A stretch of 14,611 nucleotides of DNA from Bacillota bacterium (lineage in GTDB: Bacteria; Bacillota; Clostridia; Clostridiales; Clostridiaceae), in contig JAJYBA010000025.1 of assembly GCA_021779235.1 (NCBI GenBank), positions 1 through 14,611 of the forward strand, written 5' to 3'. The notes beneath the pieces were generated by a model. It ran no database searches. It saw only the letters and a list, made by a program, of their open reading frames with translations, and was not told where the DNA came from. A program made the position numbers and the translations under genes. This document shows positions 1 through 7,163 of this stretch, piece after piece; the stretch's first letter is position 1, and the number at the start of each line of letters is the position of its first letter.

Positions 1-42
1 TATGTTATGTTTGTACTAACTTAGTAACTAAAACAATAAAAT

Positions 43-74
43 AAACCCTTTGCTCTTAATTGAACGAAGGGTTT
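43..74 (-). terminator. Terminator downstream of the TPP aptamer, likely the riboswitch expression platform
   Basis: Read on the minus strand, AAACCCTT (74-67) pairs with AAGGGTTT (50-43). A further GTTC/GAGC pairing sits inside the loop, and a T-rich tail (ATTTTATTGTTTT) follows. It lies about 60 bases downstream of the TPP aptamer in the same transcript and before any start codon is seen. It therefore probably acts as the thiamin-pyrophosphate-dependent attenuator of the gene beyond the left edge. Hairpin and tail are seen directly; the switching role is inferred, and I did not identify the anti-terminator pairing. Confidence 0.7.
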
Positions 75-133
75 TATAACCTATAACTTTGCACCATTTA
101 TATAGTCTTATTCCAAACTAAATGCAAATCACA

Positions 134-222
134 TTTTCCCTCCGTTGGCATTATCCAATTCAGGTTATAAGGGTCGAAACTAAACTGTTTCCTCTCAGAC
201 AAAAATATTGACTCCCCCAGTT
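134..222 (-). ncRNA. TPP riboswitch (THI element)
   Basis: On the minus strand the conserved blocks occur in the expected order: GGGGGAGTC near 219-211, CTGAGAGGAAACA near 197-185, ACCCTTATAACCTGA near 174-160, and GGATAATGCCAACGGAGGGA near 155-136. This matches the thiamin pyrophosphate aptamer, including the CUGAGA and GGAUAAUGCCA cores that contact the ligand. The only clear departures are small, for example CCAACG where CCAGCG is usual. Together with the terminator at 43-74 it should shut off transcription of a thiamin synthesis or uptake gene to the left of position 1 when TPP is plentiful. That gene is not in the window. Confidence 0.95.
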
Positions 223-249
223 TTTAATATTTAATTACTTTACACATAT

Positions 250-278
250 ATATTACCTAAAGTTTCTTATAATGTCAA
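250..278 (-). promoter_or_regulatory. Sigma-A type promoter of the TPP riboswitch transcript
   Basis: Minus-strand TTGACA (278-273), a 17-base spacer and TAATAT (255-250) closely match the vegetative promoter consensus. The predicted start, near 243, lies about 22 bases before the aptamer begins. It sits between the terminator of the small gene at 315-614 and the riboswitch, so the thiamin transcript is probably independent of that gene. Confidence 0.8.
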
Positions 279-285
279 ACTATAA

Positions 286-313
286 AAAAAGCACCTTTTA
301 TTCAGTGCATTTT
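286..313 (-). terminator. Weak terminator after the small minus-strand gene
   Basis: Immediately after the TAA of the 315-614 gene, GCAC (308-305) pairs with GTGC (294-291). AAAA/TTTT flanking pairs extend the stem across one T-T mismatch, and a run of seven T follows on the minus strand. The stem is short, so efficiency is uncertain. Confidence 0.5.
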
Positions 314-314
314 C

Positions 315-614
315 TTAACAGTTTATATTATCTTCTAATTTTTTAATATATCCCTTAAGCTCGTCTATTTGTCTTTGCAAATCCTTATTATTGTCACTTA
401 AATTACTGTTTCCATTATCTCCACATTGATTTTGCTCCAGTGTTTCAAGATTTTGACCCTGAGCTGCAATTATCAAAACGGTCTGCGCCACACCAGTTAA
501 AAAATTGCCTATTATATTTTGCTCACTAGTATTAAGTTTAGCAGCAATTAAAACCCCTATTACTGTTGCTAATGTAGCCAATTCACAAGGTGTGTACTCT
601 TCTATTCTTTTCAT
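315..614 (-). CDS. Small hydrophobic protein of unknown function (99 aa) with C-terminal coiled coil
   Basis: I cannot assign a function. The ATG at 614 is preceded by AGAGG about seven bases upstream, and the frame ends at TAA 315-317, followed by a short hairpin with a T tract, so it looks like a real single-gene unit. Residues 10-28 (rich in A, L, V, I) and about 34-52 (LTGVAQTVLIIAAQ) are apolar helices that could be membrane-associated or pack together. A polar Asn/Gln/Ser-rich linker follows, then residues 77-97 with heptad-like spacing (LQRQIDELKGYIKKLE) suggest a short coiled coil. The apolar core is reminiscent of small clostridial proteins of unknown function (possibly the DUF6774 group), but I hold that match weakly. 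There is no signal-peptide cleavage site. Confidence 0.7.
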   Translation of the reverse strand: MKRIEEYTPCELATLATVIGVLIAAKLNTSEQNIIGNFLTGVAQTVLIIAAQGQNLETLEQNQCGDNGNSNLSDNNKDLQRQIDELKGYIKKLEDNINC

Positions 615-688
615 ACATTGCCTCTTTTATTAAATAATTATAATGTATTATATTCTTTTTATAAAAAAAGGTGTAAATGAAATTTATT

Positions 689-717
689 TTTACTAATAGA
701 GGTCATGAAAATATACT
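689..717 (+). promoter_or_regulatory. Candidate promoter of the patatin-like gene
   Basis: TTTACT (689-694), 17-base spacer and TATACT (712-717) resemble a sigma-A promoter. They lie about 34 bases upstream of the GTG start, leaving room for the ribosome binding site at 736-746. A sporulation sigma factor cannot be excluded. Confidence 0.45.
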
Positions 718-750
718 TATTCATATATTACTCATAAAGGGGTGATATAT

Positions 751-1764
751 GTGGATGTTTATAATAACAGAAAATTTGCGGATGCAGTTTTTGAAGGTGG
801 AGGAATTAAAGGCATTGGTCTTGTAGGTGCCTTAAAAATATTTGAGGATAATGGATATGAATGGCGAAATGTTTCAGGAACTTCTGCTGGCTCTATTGTA
901 GCTACGCTTGTTGCAGCGGGCTTTCCAGCTGAAGAGATCAAAAAAATAATGCTACAGCTAGACTATAAGAAAATTGCTGGTAAAAAGCACTTTAATCTAC
1001 CTATACTCTCTAATATAAGCAATCTACTTTTTAAAAAAGGTATTTTTGAAGGTGATTATTTAAAAAACTGGATGGATGAAGTTCTGTCCCATAAACTTAA
1101 GCTTACAAATAAGAAAAAAGTGACCTTTGGAGATTTGATTATCCCAGAAGAAAATGGTATTCTCCTAAACAATAATAAATATAAAAGAAAATATAAACTG
1201 CACATTATAGCAACAGATATTAGCAAAGGAAAGATGCTTATACTACCGGAAGACATTGCAGAATACGGATTAAATCCTGATGAACTTCAAGTAAGTTTGG
1301 CAATAAGAATGAGCATATCTATTCCCTATTTTTTTCAACCTGTAAATTTAAATAATGTAAATAATAATAAAAGATCTCTCATTGTTGATGGCGGTGTTTT
1401 AAGCAATTATCCAGTTTGGCTTTTTGATGTAAATCACATTCCTCGCTGGCCAACCATTGGTTTTAAACTTGGAGGAAATAAAGAAATACGAGAACATAAA
1501 ATCACAAATATCTTTAATTTTACTAGCTCAATTATTGAGACTATGCTAGAAGCCCAAGATGATATTCATATAAGAGAAATGGATTATCTGCGAACTGTAA
1601 AAATTAATACTCTTGATACTAAAACCACAGATTTTAACATCTCTAATAAAAAAATTATGGATTTATATTATTCTGGTGAAGTTTGCGCGAAAGAATTTCT
1701 TAAAAACTTTGATAATAATTATAAGCGACATCAAATTCTTAGAGGTGATTCCTTGAAATTATAA
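751..1764 (+). CDS. Patatin-like phospholipase (serine lipid hydrolase)
   Basis: Predicted patatin-family acyl hydrolase that cleaves acyl chains from phospholipids or related lipids with a Ser-Asp dyad. Numbering from the GTG at 751 (337 aa), the oxyanion-hole motif GGGIKG is at 16-21, the nucleophile elbow GTSAG places the catalytic serine at 45, and DGG at 213-215 supplies the aspartate. All key residues are present. I see no signal peptide or clear membrane helix, so a cytoplasmic or peripheral location is likely. The frame also opens at GTG 742, but that codon lies inside the ribosome binding site AAAGGGGTGA, so GTG 751, six bases on, is the better start. It is a single-gene unit with its own promoter and terminator, and no neighbour suggests a defence or secretion role. 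The physiological lipid is unknown. Confidence 0.9.
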   Translation: MDVYNNRKFADAVFEGGGIKGIGLVGALKIFEDNGYEWRNVSGTSAGSIVATLVAAGFPAEEIKKIMLQLDYKKIAGKKHFNLPILSNISNLLFKKGIFEGDYLKNWMDEVLSHKLKLTNKKKVTFGDLIIPEENGILLNNNKYKRKYKLHIIATDISKGKMLILPEDIAEYGLNPDELQVSLAIRMSISIPYFFQPVNLNNVNNNKRSLIVDGGVLSNYPVWLFDVNHIPRWPTIGFKLGGNKEIREHKITNIFNFTSSIIETMLEAQDDIHIREMDYLRTVKINTLDTKTTDFNISNKKIMDLYYSGEVCAKEFLKNFDNNYKRHQILRGDSLKL

Positions 1765-1830
1765 GAGTAATTCTTAACCCCCTAATAAGTATTAAAAGAT
1801 GAGGAATACTTAATTAAAGTAGTGGATATA

Positions 1831-1890
1831 ATGAAAAGCCTTAATAAAAAAGCTGAAGAAAATGAAAACTCAAAAGCACCCTTAGATTAA
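1831..1890 (+). other. Possible 19-codon ORF or gene remnant
   Basis: ATG at 1831 opens a short, coding-like frame (MKSLNKKAEENENSKAPLD) whose TAA falls in the loop of the terminator at 1873-1908. The frame stays open upstream from about 1790 without a standard start codon. It reads like a charged protein C-terminus rather than random AT-rich DNA. There is no convincing ribosome binding site. It could be the tail of a decayed gene, a microprotein or chance; I would not annotate it as a CDS. Confidence 0.2.
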
Positions 1891-1908
1891 TTAAGCTAAG
1901 GGTGCTTT
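1873..1908. terminator. Bidirectional terminator between the patatin-like gene and the ger operon
   Basis: AAAGCACCCTTAG (1873-1885) and CTAAGGGTGCTTT (1896-1908) form a perfect 13-bp stem with a 10-base loop. T-rich sequence follows on both strands (TTTCATTT on plus, TTTTGAGTTTTC on minus). It serves the convergent patatin-like gene and germination operon. Confidence 0.85.
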
Positions 1909-1963
1909 CATTTATAATATAATATTTTTAAGGAAAACAAAATAATATTGTTAATAACTTTTA

Positions 1964-3055
1964 TTAAAACAGTTTATCTTTATGCCTTACCTTAATTTCC
2001 CCTGCTATAAGTATAATAATAGGTAAAGCCACTTGAAATAGCAAAGCATAGTAATTCCATGTTTCCTTAATCCACTGAGACATTTCCATTATACTACCAT
2101 AGCTAGAAATTGCAGTTATAATAATTAGTATACCTATTGGCGTTACCAGAAACCTATAATCCTCAAAAGAGAATAATCTAGATATTCCTTTGCAACAAAC
2201 TAAGGTACACACACTTATTTTCACAAATCCACCTATCAAAAATACTGCTGAAACTATAATCTCCATTCTTGTAATAACTTCTTCAATATTTATCATTCTT
2301 ACTGCAGCATATGCAGGAAAATTATATGCTGAATATCTATTTGGTCCTAGCACTAACATTTCAGAAATTGCGGTTGAAAAAATAATAGCCCCACCTAATA
2401 ATATTCCTAGGGTATATACCTTATAATAGGATTTTTTTGACTTTAAAGAAGTAAGTATACCCAAAAACATAACCGTTTCCGCAAAAGGAAATGTAAATGT
2501 TGATAAAGTTGCATTAAGTACAGGCTTAATTCCATTATATAGAAAGGGTCGTAAATTTCTTGTATCCATCATTGGAATAAGAAATGGTATGGTAAAATAA
2601 ATCAAACAGAACAATACTATAGAAAATAAGGATGACCATCTTCCAAGAACTTCTATGCCCTCTTTCACTGCCCAAACTACTAAAAACATAATAGATATTG
2701 AGATTACTATTTCTGGTGTTAGATTTAACCCTACAGTTTCTATAAAATATTGAAAATTAACTAAAACTAAAGCCGCTAAATGAAAGGAAAACCATATATA
2801 CCCTATACAAATTACACTGCCAAAAACCTCACCAAATGTATATAAGACAATACTAAAAAAGTCCTTTTCCGGAAACAGTGAAAGGATTCTTCCATAAACA
2901 TAAGCTATTATAAGTGCACAAATTAAAGATATAATTATAGCTAACCATAAGTCACCCTTAGCCTCACCAGCTGTCCCCAGTACTACAGAACTTCCTGTAA
3001 TAAACAAAATCATAATAGATATAGCTTGTTTATCGGAAATAACTTCTTTCTTCAT
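1964..3055 (-). CDS. Spore germination receptor B subunit (GerAB/GerKB-like permease)
   Basis: Integral-membrane B subunit of a GerA-type germinant receptor, of the spore permease branch of the APC transporter superfamily, located in the spore inner membrane. In this family the B subunit binds the small-molecule germinant and takes part in signalling. The 363 aa length is typical. The start MKKEVISDKQAISIMILF and about ten hydrophobic segments spread over residues 12-355 fit the fold, including a Gly-rich first helix (about 14-28) and a proline-broken helix around STFTFPFAETVMFLG. It is last in the operon, 26 bases after the small membrane gene, and is followed by the terminator at 1873-1908. 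The germinant cannot be read from sequence. The GerK label is by general resemblance only. Confidence 0.92.
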   Translation of the reverse strand: MKKEVISDKQAISIMILFITGSSVVLGTAGEAKGDLWLAIIISLICALIIAYVYGRILSLFPEKDFFSIVLYTFGEVFGSVICIGYIWFSFHLAALVLVNFQYFIETVGLNLTPEIVISISIMFLVVWAVKEGIEVLGRWSSLFSIVLFCLIYFTIPFLIPMMDTRNLRPFLYNGIKPVLNATLSTFTFPFAETVMFLGILTSLKSKKSYYKVYTLGILLGGAIIFSTAISEMLVLGPNRYSAYNFPAYAAVRMINIEEVITRMEIIVSAVFLIGGFVKISVCTLVCCKGISRLFSFEDYRFLVTPIGILIIITAISSYGSIMEMSQWIKETWNYYALLFQVALPIIILIAGEIKVRHKDKLF

Positions 3056-3081
3056 TTTCTTTTCTCCTATAAAATTATGTT

Positions 3082-3291
3082 CTATTTTCCTAGTATAAAC
3101 TTCACAATTTTTTCAATTATTTTAGACGCACTAGGAAGACTCACTCCTGCCTGTATTAATAAGCTTAAAACTAGTGCAACAGATATCAATAACATACACG
3201 CTAATGACTCTTTCTTTTGCTTTTTCTTATACAATGGTACAATTTCTATAAATGCAATAAAACAATATATAAAAATTAGTATGAATAACAT
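3082..3291 (-). CDS. Small two-helix membrane protein in the germination operon (possible D subunit)
   Basis: This 69-residue protein has two strong membrane segments (about 2-20 and 30-49). They are separated by a basic loop (KKKQKKE), and an amphipathic, lysine-containing tail follows (SKIIEKIVKFILGK). Its ATG at 3291 lies two bases past the TAG of the upstream C-subunit gene, and its ribosome binding site (GGTGAG) is inside that gene's last codons, so translation is probably coupled. Small two-helix proteins encoded in gerA-type operons of some Bacillus species (often called D subunits) modulate receptor function. Position, size and topology agree with such a role here, but this is inference from context and I do not claim sequence homology. 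Coupling and composition make a spurious ORF unlikely. Confidence 0.75.
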   Translation of the reverse strand: MLFILIFIYCFIAFIEIVPLYKKKQKKESLACMLLISVALVLSLLIQAGVSLPSASKIIEKIVKFILGK

Positions 3292-3293
3292 AA

Positions 3294-4457
3294 CTACTCA
3301 CCTGCTTTAATTGGTTCCGTTGTTAACTCACTTCTCTTGATATTAACACTTACAGTTGTTTCTACTTTTAAATTTTTGAATTCTTCGTCCCAATTATTTT
3401 TTATTTTTTTCCATGAATTTGGCATTGTATTCTTGATATCATTTCCAAACCCAAATATATCACTATCATATTGTTCCTGGACTCTTCTAATTAAATTATC
3501 CACTCCTTGTTTTATATAGTTTTCTGTATTTTTTTGTAACTCCTCGCTCTTACCTTTTGAGATATAGTCTTCATTTCCCTCTATTTCTCCTATAGTAACA
3601 TCAACTACTATATTAATTTTCATAGTAATACTTCCATTCACATATATAGGCTTTACATCAGTCTTACCAGTTAAAATCCTTAAACTTACATTAACTAAAC
3701 TCCCATGAGCTTCATTTTTTATTGCTAATAATCCACCTTTAATTTTAGGATCAAGCAACGAAAAGAACTCTGTTTCTTCTTCACTAAGCTTTCCTATCAT
3801 CTTATCAGTTTTGAATACGGCAACTCCACCTACCTTGGGCATTTTCTTATCTCCAACTTCTGATAAATAAATTATTGGGGCTATTGGTGAAATCCCTTCA
3901 TTATTTAAAGTACTTATATATCTCCACAAATCAACTGATTTATATGTAGAGATAATTCCTTCATTGTCTAGTAAATCTTGTAATTTAAAACTTACTACAC
4001 TAACATCCTCTCCGTAAAATTTAAATATTTGTTTAGCCTTATCCATATCTGCAATTACTATATGAATATCCGATCTTGGTTCAGGATTTCTATCAGCAAA
4101 ATCAATAGCAGAAATTAAACCTTTTTCTGCCACAGCCTTGCTTATAATCATTACTTTTGCGTGACTCCAGTATGCTTTTTTACCATCGACTGCTACAAGC
4201 TTTCTAGCAGCTTTAAAAATCGTATCCCCTTGACTTTCAACAAAGCGTGACTTTACTTTATCTCTACCTATTGCTAATTTAGGAGCCAATATTTCCGCAG
4301 TAATATTATATTTATAGTTCTCTTCCCCTACGTCAATAGAAAATCCATTAATTACACTAAATTCATTAATCTCTTTGTAGTTCCAACAAGCTGAAAATGT
4401 TAGACTACTTGTGAATATAACTAAGGCAAATATTATTTTTTTTACTTTCCTCATCAA
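3294..4457 (-). CDS. Spore germination receptor C subunit, Ger(x)C family lipoprotein
   Basis: Lipid-anchored C subunit of the GerA-type receptor, expected on the outer face of the spore inner membrane. Residues 1-23 are a lipoprotein signal (MMRKVKK, then an apolar stretch) ending in the lipobox F-S-A-C with the modified cysteine at 24. Phe at the -3 position is less usual than Leu. The mature protein begins CWNYKEINEF, the hallmark Ger(x)C start. It also contains the family-like block SHAKVMIISKAVAEKG and a D/R-rich segment RNPEPRSDIHIVIAD near residues 120-140. The 387 aa length is normal. Its start overlaps the A-subunit stop (ATGA), implying translational coupling, and the small membrane gene follows at once. 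Confidence 0.93.
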   Translation of the reverse strand: MMRKVKKIIFALVIFTSSLTFSACWNYKEINEFSVINGFSIDVGEENYKYNITAEILAPKLAIGRDKVKSRFVESQGDTIFKAARKLVAVDGKKAYWSHAKVMIISKAVAEKGLISAIDFADRNPEPRSDIHIVIADMDKAKQIFKFYGEDVSVVSFKLQDLLDNEGIISTYKSVDLWRYISTLNNEGISPIAPIIYLSEVGDKKMPKVGGVAVFKTDKMIGKLSEEETEFFSLLDPKIKGGLLAIKNEAHGSLVNVSLRILTGKTDVKPIYVNGSITMKINIVVDVTIGEIEGNEDYISKGKSEELQKNTENYIKQGVDNLIRRVQEQYDSDIFGFGNDIKNTMPNSWKKIKNNWDEEFKNLKVETTVSVNIKRSELTTEPIKAGE

Positions 4458-5998
4458 TTAACCCTTCTTCTAATAGTTTTTTTCTTCTTTTGCCTCAAAG
4501 AATCTTTAGCTATTAATTTTGTTCTATAATTCATTAACCACCATGGAGACCTTATAGCCATATCTTGAAAATCTTTCAGTTCAGTGGGATATATATTTGT
4601 AGTATATGGAATTCCATAACTCTTCATGGACATTAGGTGTATAAATAACCCTATCACCCCAAATATATATCCATAAAGCCCCAAAACAGATGATAATATT
4701 AAGAAAATAACCCTTACAACTATTAATGCCCCTAACATTTGAGGGAGTAAAAAACTTGAAATTCCCGTTATAGCTCCAACTATAATCATAGGTGCACTTA
4801 TAATGTTAGCATTAACTGCTGCGTCACCTAAAACCAGCGCTCCTACAATACCTACAGCTTGACCTACGTGCTTTGGTAATCTTAGTCCAGCCTCCCTTAG
4901 TATTTCAAAAGCAAATAATATAAGCATTGCCTCTACTACAGTTGGAAAAGGTACACCTTCTCTAGCTTGGTAAATGCCTATTAATAAAGTGGTAGGAACC
5001 ATTTCTTGATGAAAGGTTGTAAGAGCTATATAAATAGCTGGCACACTGGTAGTAAGTAAAAAACCGATAATCCTCACTAATCTATTAATAGAAGCCATAA
5101 AAAAGCTATCATAATAGTCTTCATTTATCTGAAACTGTTCCAAAAATATAAAAGGTAATGTTAGAACAACCGGTGTCCCATCAGATATTATGGCTATTCT
5201 TCCTTTTAACAACTTGCCCGCTATAGTATCTGGTCTTTCACTGGAGCCAATAGTAGCGAAAGGCGACAGCGGTTCATCTCTAATAAACTCCTCAATGCCT
5301 CCCGACCCTATAACCCCATCAATTTTAATTTGATCCAATCGTCTCTCTAATTCTTCTAATATTTCTTCTTTAGCTAACCCTTCAATATAACATATATATA
5401 TTGTTGTCTTTGTTCTTTCTCCTATTACCTTCATTTTAAATTTTAAATCCGAAGTTCTAATTTTCTTTCTGATAAGGGATAAATTAACAATAACAGACTC
5501 TGTAAAGCCTTCTCTAGGACCCTTTACAATGGTTTCTGACATTGGCTCCTCTATATTTCTAACAGGAAAGCCCTTTGTATTTATAACAAGCACTTCGTTG
5601 CTTCCATCAATTAAAAGTATAGTATCACCATAAACTAATGCTTTTATTATTTCATCTAACTTGGATTCTTTTACAACCTCACCTATTATCAAAATCCTAT
5701 TCATTATAATCTCAATTAAATTTTTTGAATCTGGATCCACAACTTCACTATTATCCATAATCGGTCTTACTATATTTTCATTAATGACTTCATTATTACA
5801 CATGCCATTTATAAAAATAAGACAGTATTTTACACTGGCATTTCTATTTTCGAATAACCTATAAATCACTGTGCCATCATTAGCAAATTTATTTTTAAAT
5901 AATTCTATGTTGTCATTAAGAGAATATGTTAGCTGACTTTTTTCATTAGCCCCTTCATACCCATTAGGAAAACTTATATCATCAGGTGTTTTATCCAT
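4454..5998 (-). CDS. Spore germination receptor A subunit (GerA/GerKA-like)
   Basis: A subunit of a GerA-type germinant receptor; in this family A subunits assemble into membrane oligomers that act as or gate an ion channel at the start of germination. The 514 aa protein has a soluble N-terminal region (1 to about 265) with the family motif KGPREGFTE (159-167). About five to six membrane segments follow between 270 and 455, with the conserved AREGVPFPTVVEAMLILFAF (345-364) and GQAVGIVGALVLGDAAV (379-395), and the tail is very basic (KKKKTIRRR). The ATG at 5998 follows an excellent GAGGGGTGA ribosome binding site. It is first in an A-C-small-B operon. No frameshift or missing region is seen. 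Confidence 0.95.
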   Translation of the reverse strand: MDKTPDDISFPNGYEGANEKSQLTYSLNDNIELFKNKFANDGTVIYRLFENRNASVKYCLIFINGMCNNEVINENIVRPIMDNSEVVDPDSKNLIEIIMNRILIIGEVVKESKLDEIIKALVYGDTILLIDGSNEVLVINTKGFPVRNIEEPMSETIVKGPREGFTESVIVNLSLIRKKIRTSDLKFKMKVIGERTKTTIYICYIEGLAKEEILEELERRLDQIKIDGVIGSGGIEEFIRDEPLSPFATIGSSERPDTIAGKLLKGRIAIISDGTPVVLTLPFIFLEQFQINEDYYDSFFMASINRLVRIIGFLLTTSVPAIYIALTTFHQEMVPTTLLIGIYQAREGVPFPTVVEAMLILFAFEILREAGLRLPKHVGQAVGIVGALVLGDAAVNANIISAPMIIVGAITGISSFLLPQMLGALIVVRVIFLILSSVLGLYGYIFGVIGLFIHLMSMKSYGIPYTTNIYPTELKDFQDMAIRSPWWLMNYRTKLIAKDSLRQKKKKTIRRRVN

Positions 5999-6042
5999 TT
6001 AATCTCACCCCTCATTTAGCTTGGCAAATAAATGATTTGTAT

Positions 6043-6072
6043 TAGTTTGTCAAAAACAACGTCAATATATTC
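6043..6072 (-). promoter_or_regulatory. Candidate sigma-G promoter of the germination operon
   Basis: On the minus strand GAATA (6072-6068) is followed after 18 bases by CAAACTA (6049-6043). Forespore sigma-G promoters resemble GHATR, 17-18 bases, CATNNTA, so only one -10 position departs. The start would fall roughly 40 bases upstream of the gerA-type ATG. An overlapping vegetative alternative exists, TTGACA (6053-6048), 17 bases, TATTTG (6030-6025). Germination operons are normally sigma-G controlled, which favours the first reading. Confidence 0.45.
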
Positions 6073-6154
6073 TAATAATCATATACAGTTTAAATTTAGC
6101 CATAAACCAGATTTTATGATATTATAATTATGAAGAAAAAACGAGGTGATTTCT

Positions 6155-7015
6155 ATGAAAAAAGTATTGTTAACAGGCTCTAATGGTTTCTTTGCATCAA
6201 GATTTTATACACATTATAAAGAAAAATATGAAATACTTCCTTTAGGACATACAGACCTAGATATAAAAGATGAAAGTAAAGCCTTAGAAATTATTCAAAG
6301 ATTTAAACCTGATTATGTTATACATGCTGCTGCTATTGCTGATACAGGTTTGTGTGAAAGAAATCCAGAACTATCCTATGAAATAAACGTAAAAGGTTCA
6401 ATTAACGTTGCTAAAGCCTGTAGTTTAACAAAATCTAAATTAGTATATTTGAGTTCTGAACAAATCTTTAATGGTAATTTTGAATGTGGACCCTATGATG
6501 AAAATCACATCCCAACCCCCAATACAATTTATGGAAAACATAAACTTGAAGCTGAGGATGCACTAAAAGGAATAATTGATGAACTTTGGATTTTAAGACT
6601 TACTTGGTTATTTGGGTTTCCAGAAAAAAATTGCAAAGTAAGTTCTAATATACTATGGAATGTTATATCTTCTGTTTTAAAAGATAAAAAAATAAAATTA
6701 CCCACAAATGAATTTAGAGGAATGACTTATGTCTATGATTTAATAGAAAATTTTCATAAGATTTTTAATCTTCCTTTTGGAACTTATCACACAGGAAGTG
6801 AGAATGATTTAAGCACTTATGATATAGCTTTCCACATACTAGAAGAAATTGGCTTAGGTAATAAAACAGATATTTATTTAGAAAAAGATACTGAAAGATA
6901 TAAAGAGCATCCAAGAGACTTACGTATAAATAATAGTAAATTGAAGAATTATGATATTTTCCTGCCCAAAACAGAAGATGGAATTAAGAATTGTCTCAAA
7001 GATTTTAATTATTAA
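6155..7015 (+). CDS. RmlD-like NAD(P)-dependent sugar epimerase/reductase (extended SDR)
   Basis: Predicted cytoplasmic short-chain dehydrogenase of the NAD-dependent epimerase/RmlD substrate-binding group, acting on a nucleotide-linked sugar. From ATG 6155 (286 aa), residues 7-14 (TGSNGFFA) form the dinucleotide-binding turn; Ala replaces the third Gly of the common GxxGxxG. HAAAIADT (about 60-67) is the usual post-beta4 loop, SSEQIFNG (100-107) corresponds to the STDYVFDG block of RmlD, and Y126-x3-K130 is the catalytic pair. The frame also opens at GTG 6146, but that codon lies inside the GAGGTGAT ribosome binding site. A TATAAT at 6123-6128 may be its -10 element; no good -35 is seen. No rhamnose or capsule genes adjoin, so the substrate is unknown and dTDP-4-dehydrorhamnose reductase is not a safe call. 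Confidence 0.85.
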   Translation: MKKVLLTGSNGFFASRFYTHYKEKYEILPLGHTDLDIKDESKALEIIQRFKPDYVIHAAAIADTGLCERNPELSYEINVKGSINVAKACSLTKSKLVYLSSEQIFNGNFECGPYDENHIPTPNTIYGKHKLEAEDALKGIIDELWILRLTWLFGFPEKNCKVSSNILWNVISSVLKDKKIKLPTNEFRGMTYVYDLIENFHKIFNLPFGTYHTGSENDLSTYDIAFHILEEIGLGNKTDIYLEKDTERYKEHPRDLRINNSKLKNYDIFLPKTEDGIKNCLKDFNY

Positions 7016-7086
7016 AGATCTATTAAAATACCTTAGCCACAGATTTAGAATCAAAAAATTGTGTTTTTTCTAAAATAGTATTAAAA

Positions 7087-7124
7087 AAACACGTAACAGG
7101 TGGGGGAATACCTATTACGTGTTT
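7087..7124 (-). terminator. Terminator of the argG-argH operon
   Basis: On the minus strand AAACACGTAATAGGT (7124-7110) pairs along its full 15 bases, with one G-T wobble, with ACCTGTTACGTGTTT (7101-7087), and a T7 run follows. On the plus strand the wobble becomes a C-A mismatch and the T tail is poorer, so it mainly serves argH, though it may also stop the convergent epimerase transcript. Its 3' arm is nearly identical to that of the terminator at 13807-13847. Confidence 0.85.
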
Positions 7125-7163
7125 ATATTTAAAATGCACATTTTACCATTCCTAAGGTATTCT

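Noticed and set aside
1..40. Start of the thiamin gene at the left edge
   Set aside because: No ribosome binding site or start codon in a convincing frame is seen on the minus strand before the window ends.
751..1764. Patatin-like phospholipase as an anti-phage effector (CBASS CapV type)
   Set aside because: No nucleotide cyclase, ubiquitin-like accessory genes or other defence genes adjoin; the gene has its own promoter and terminator and looks like a single housekeeping-type unit.
3026..3310. Plus-strand 94-codon frame opposite the small germination gene
   Set aside because: It is antisense to the coupled 69-residue membrane protein, which has a ribosome binding site and operon position; the plus frame has neither.
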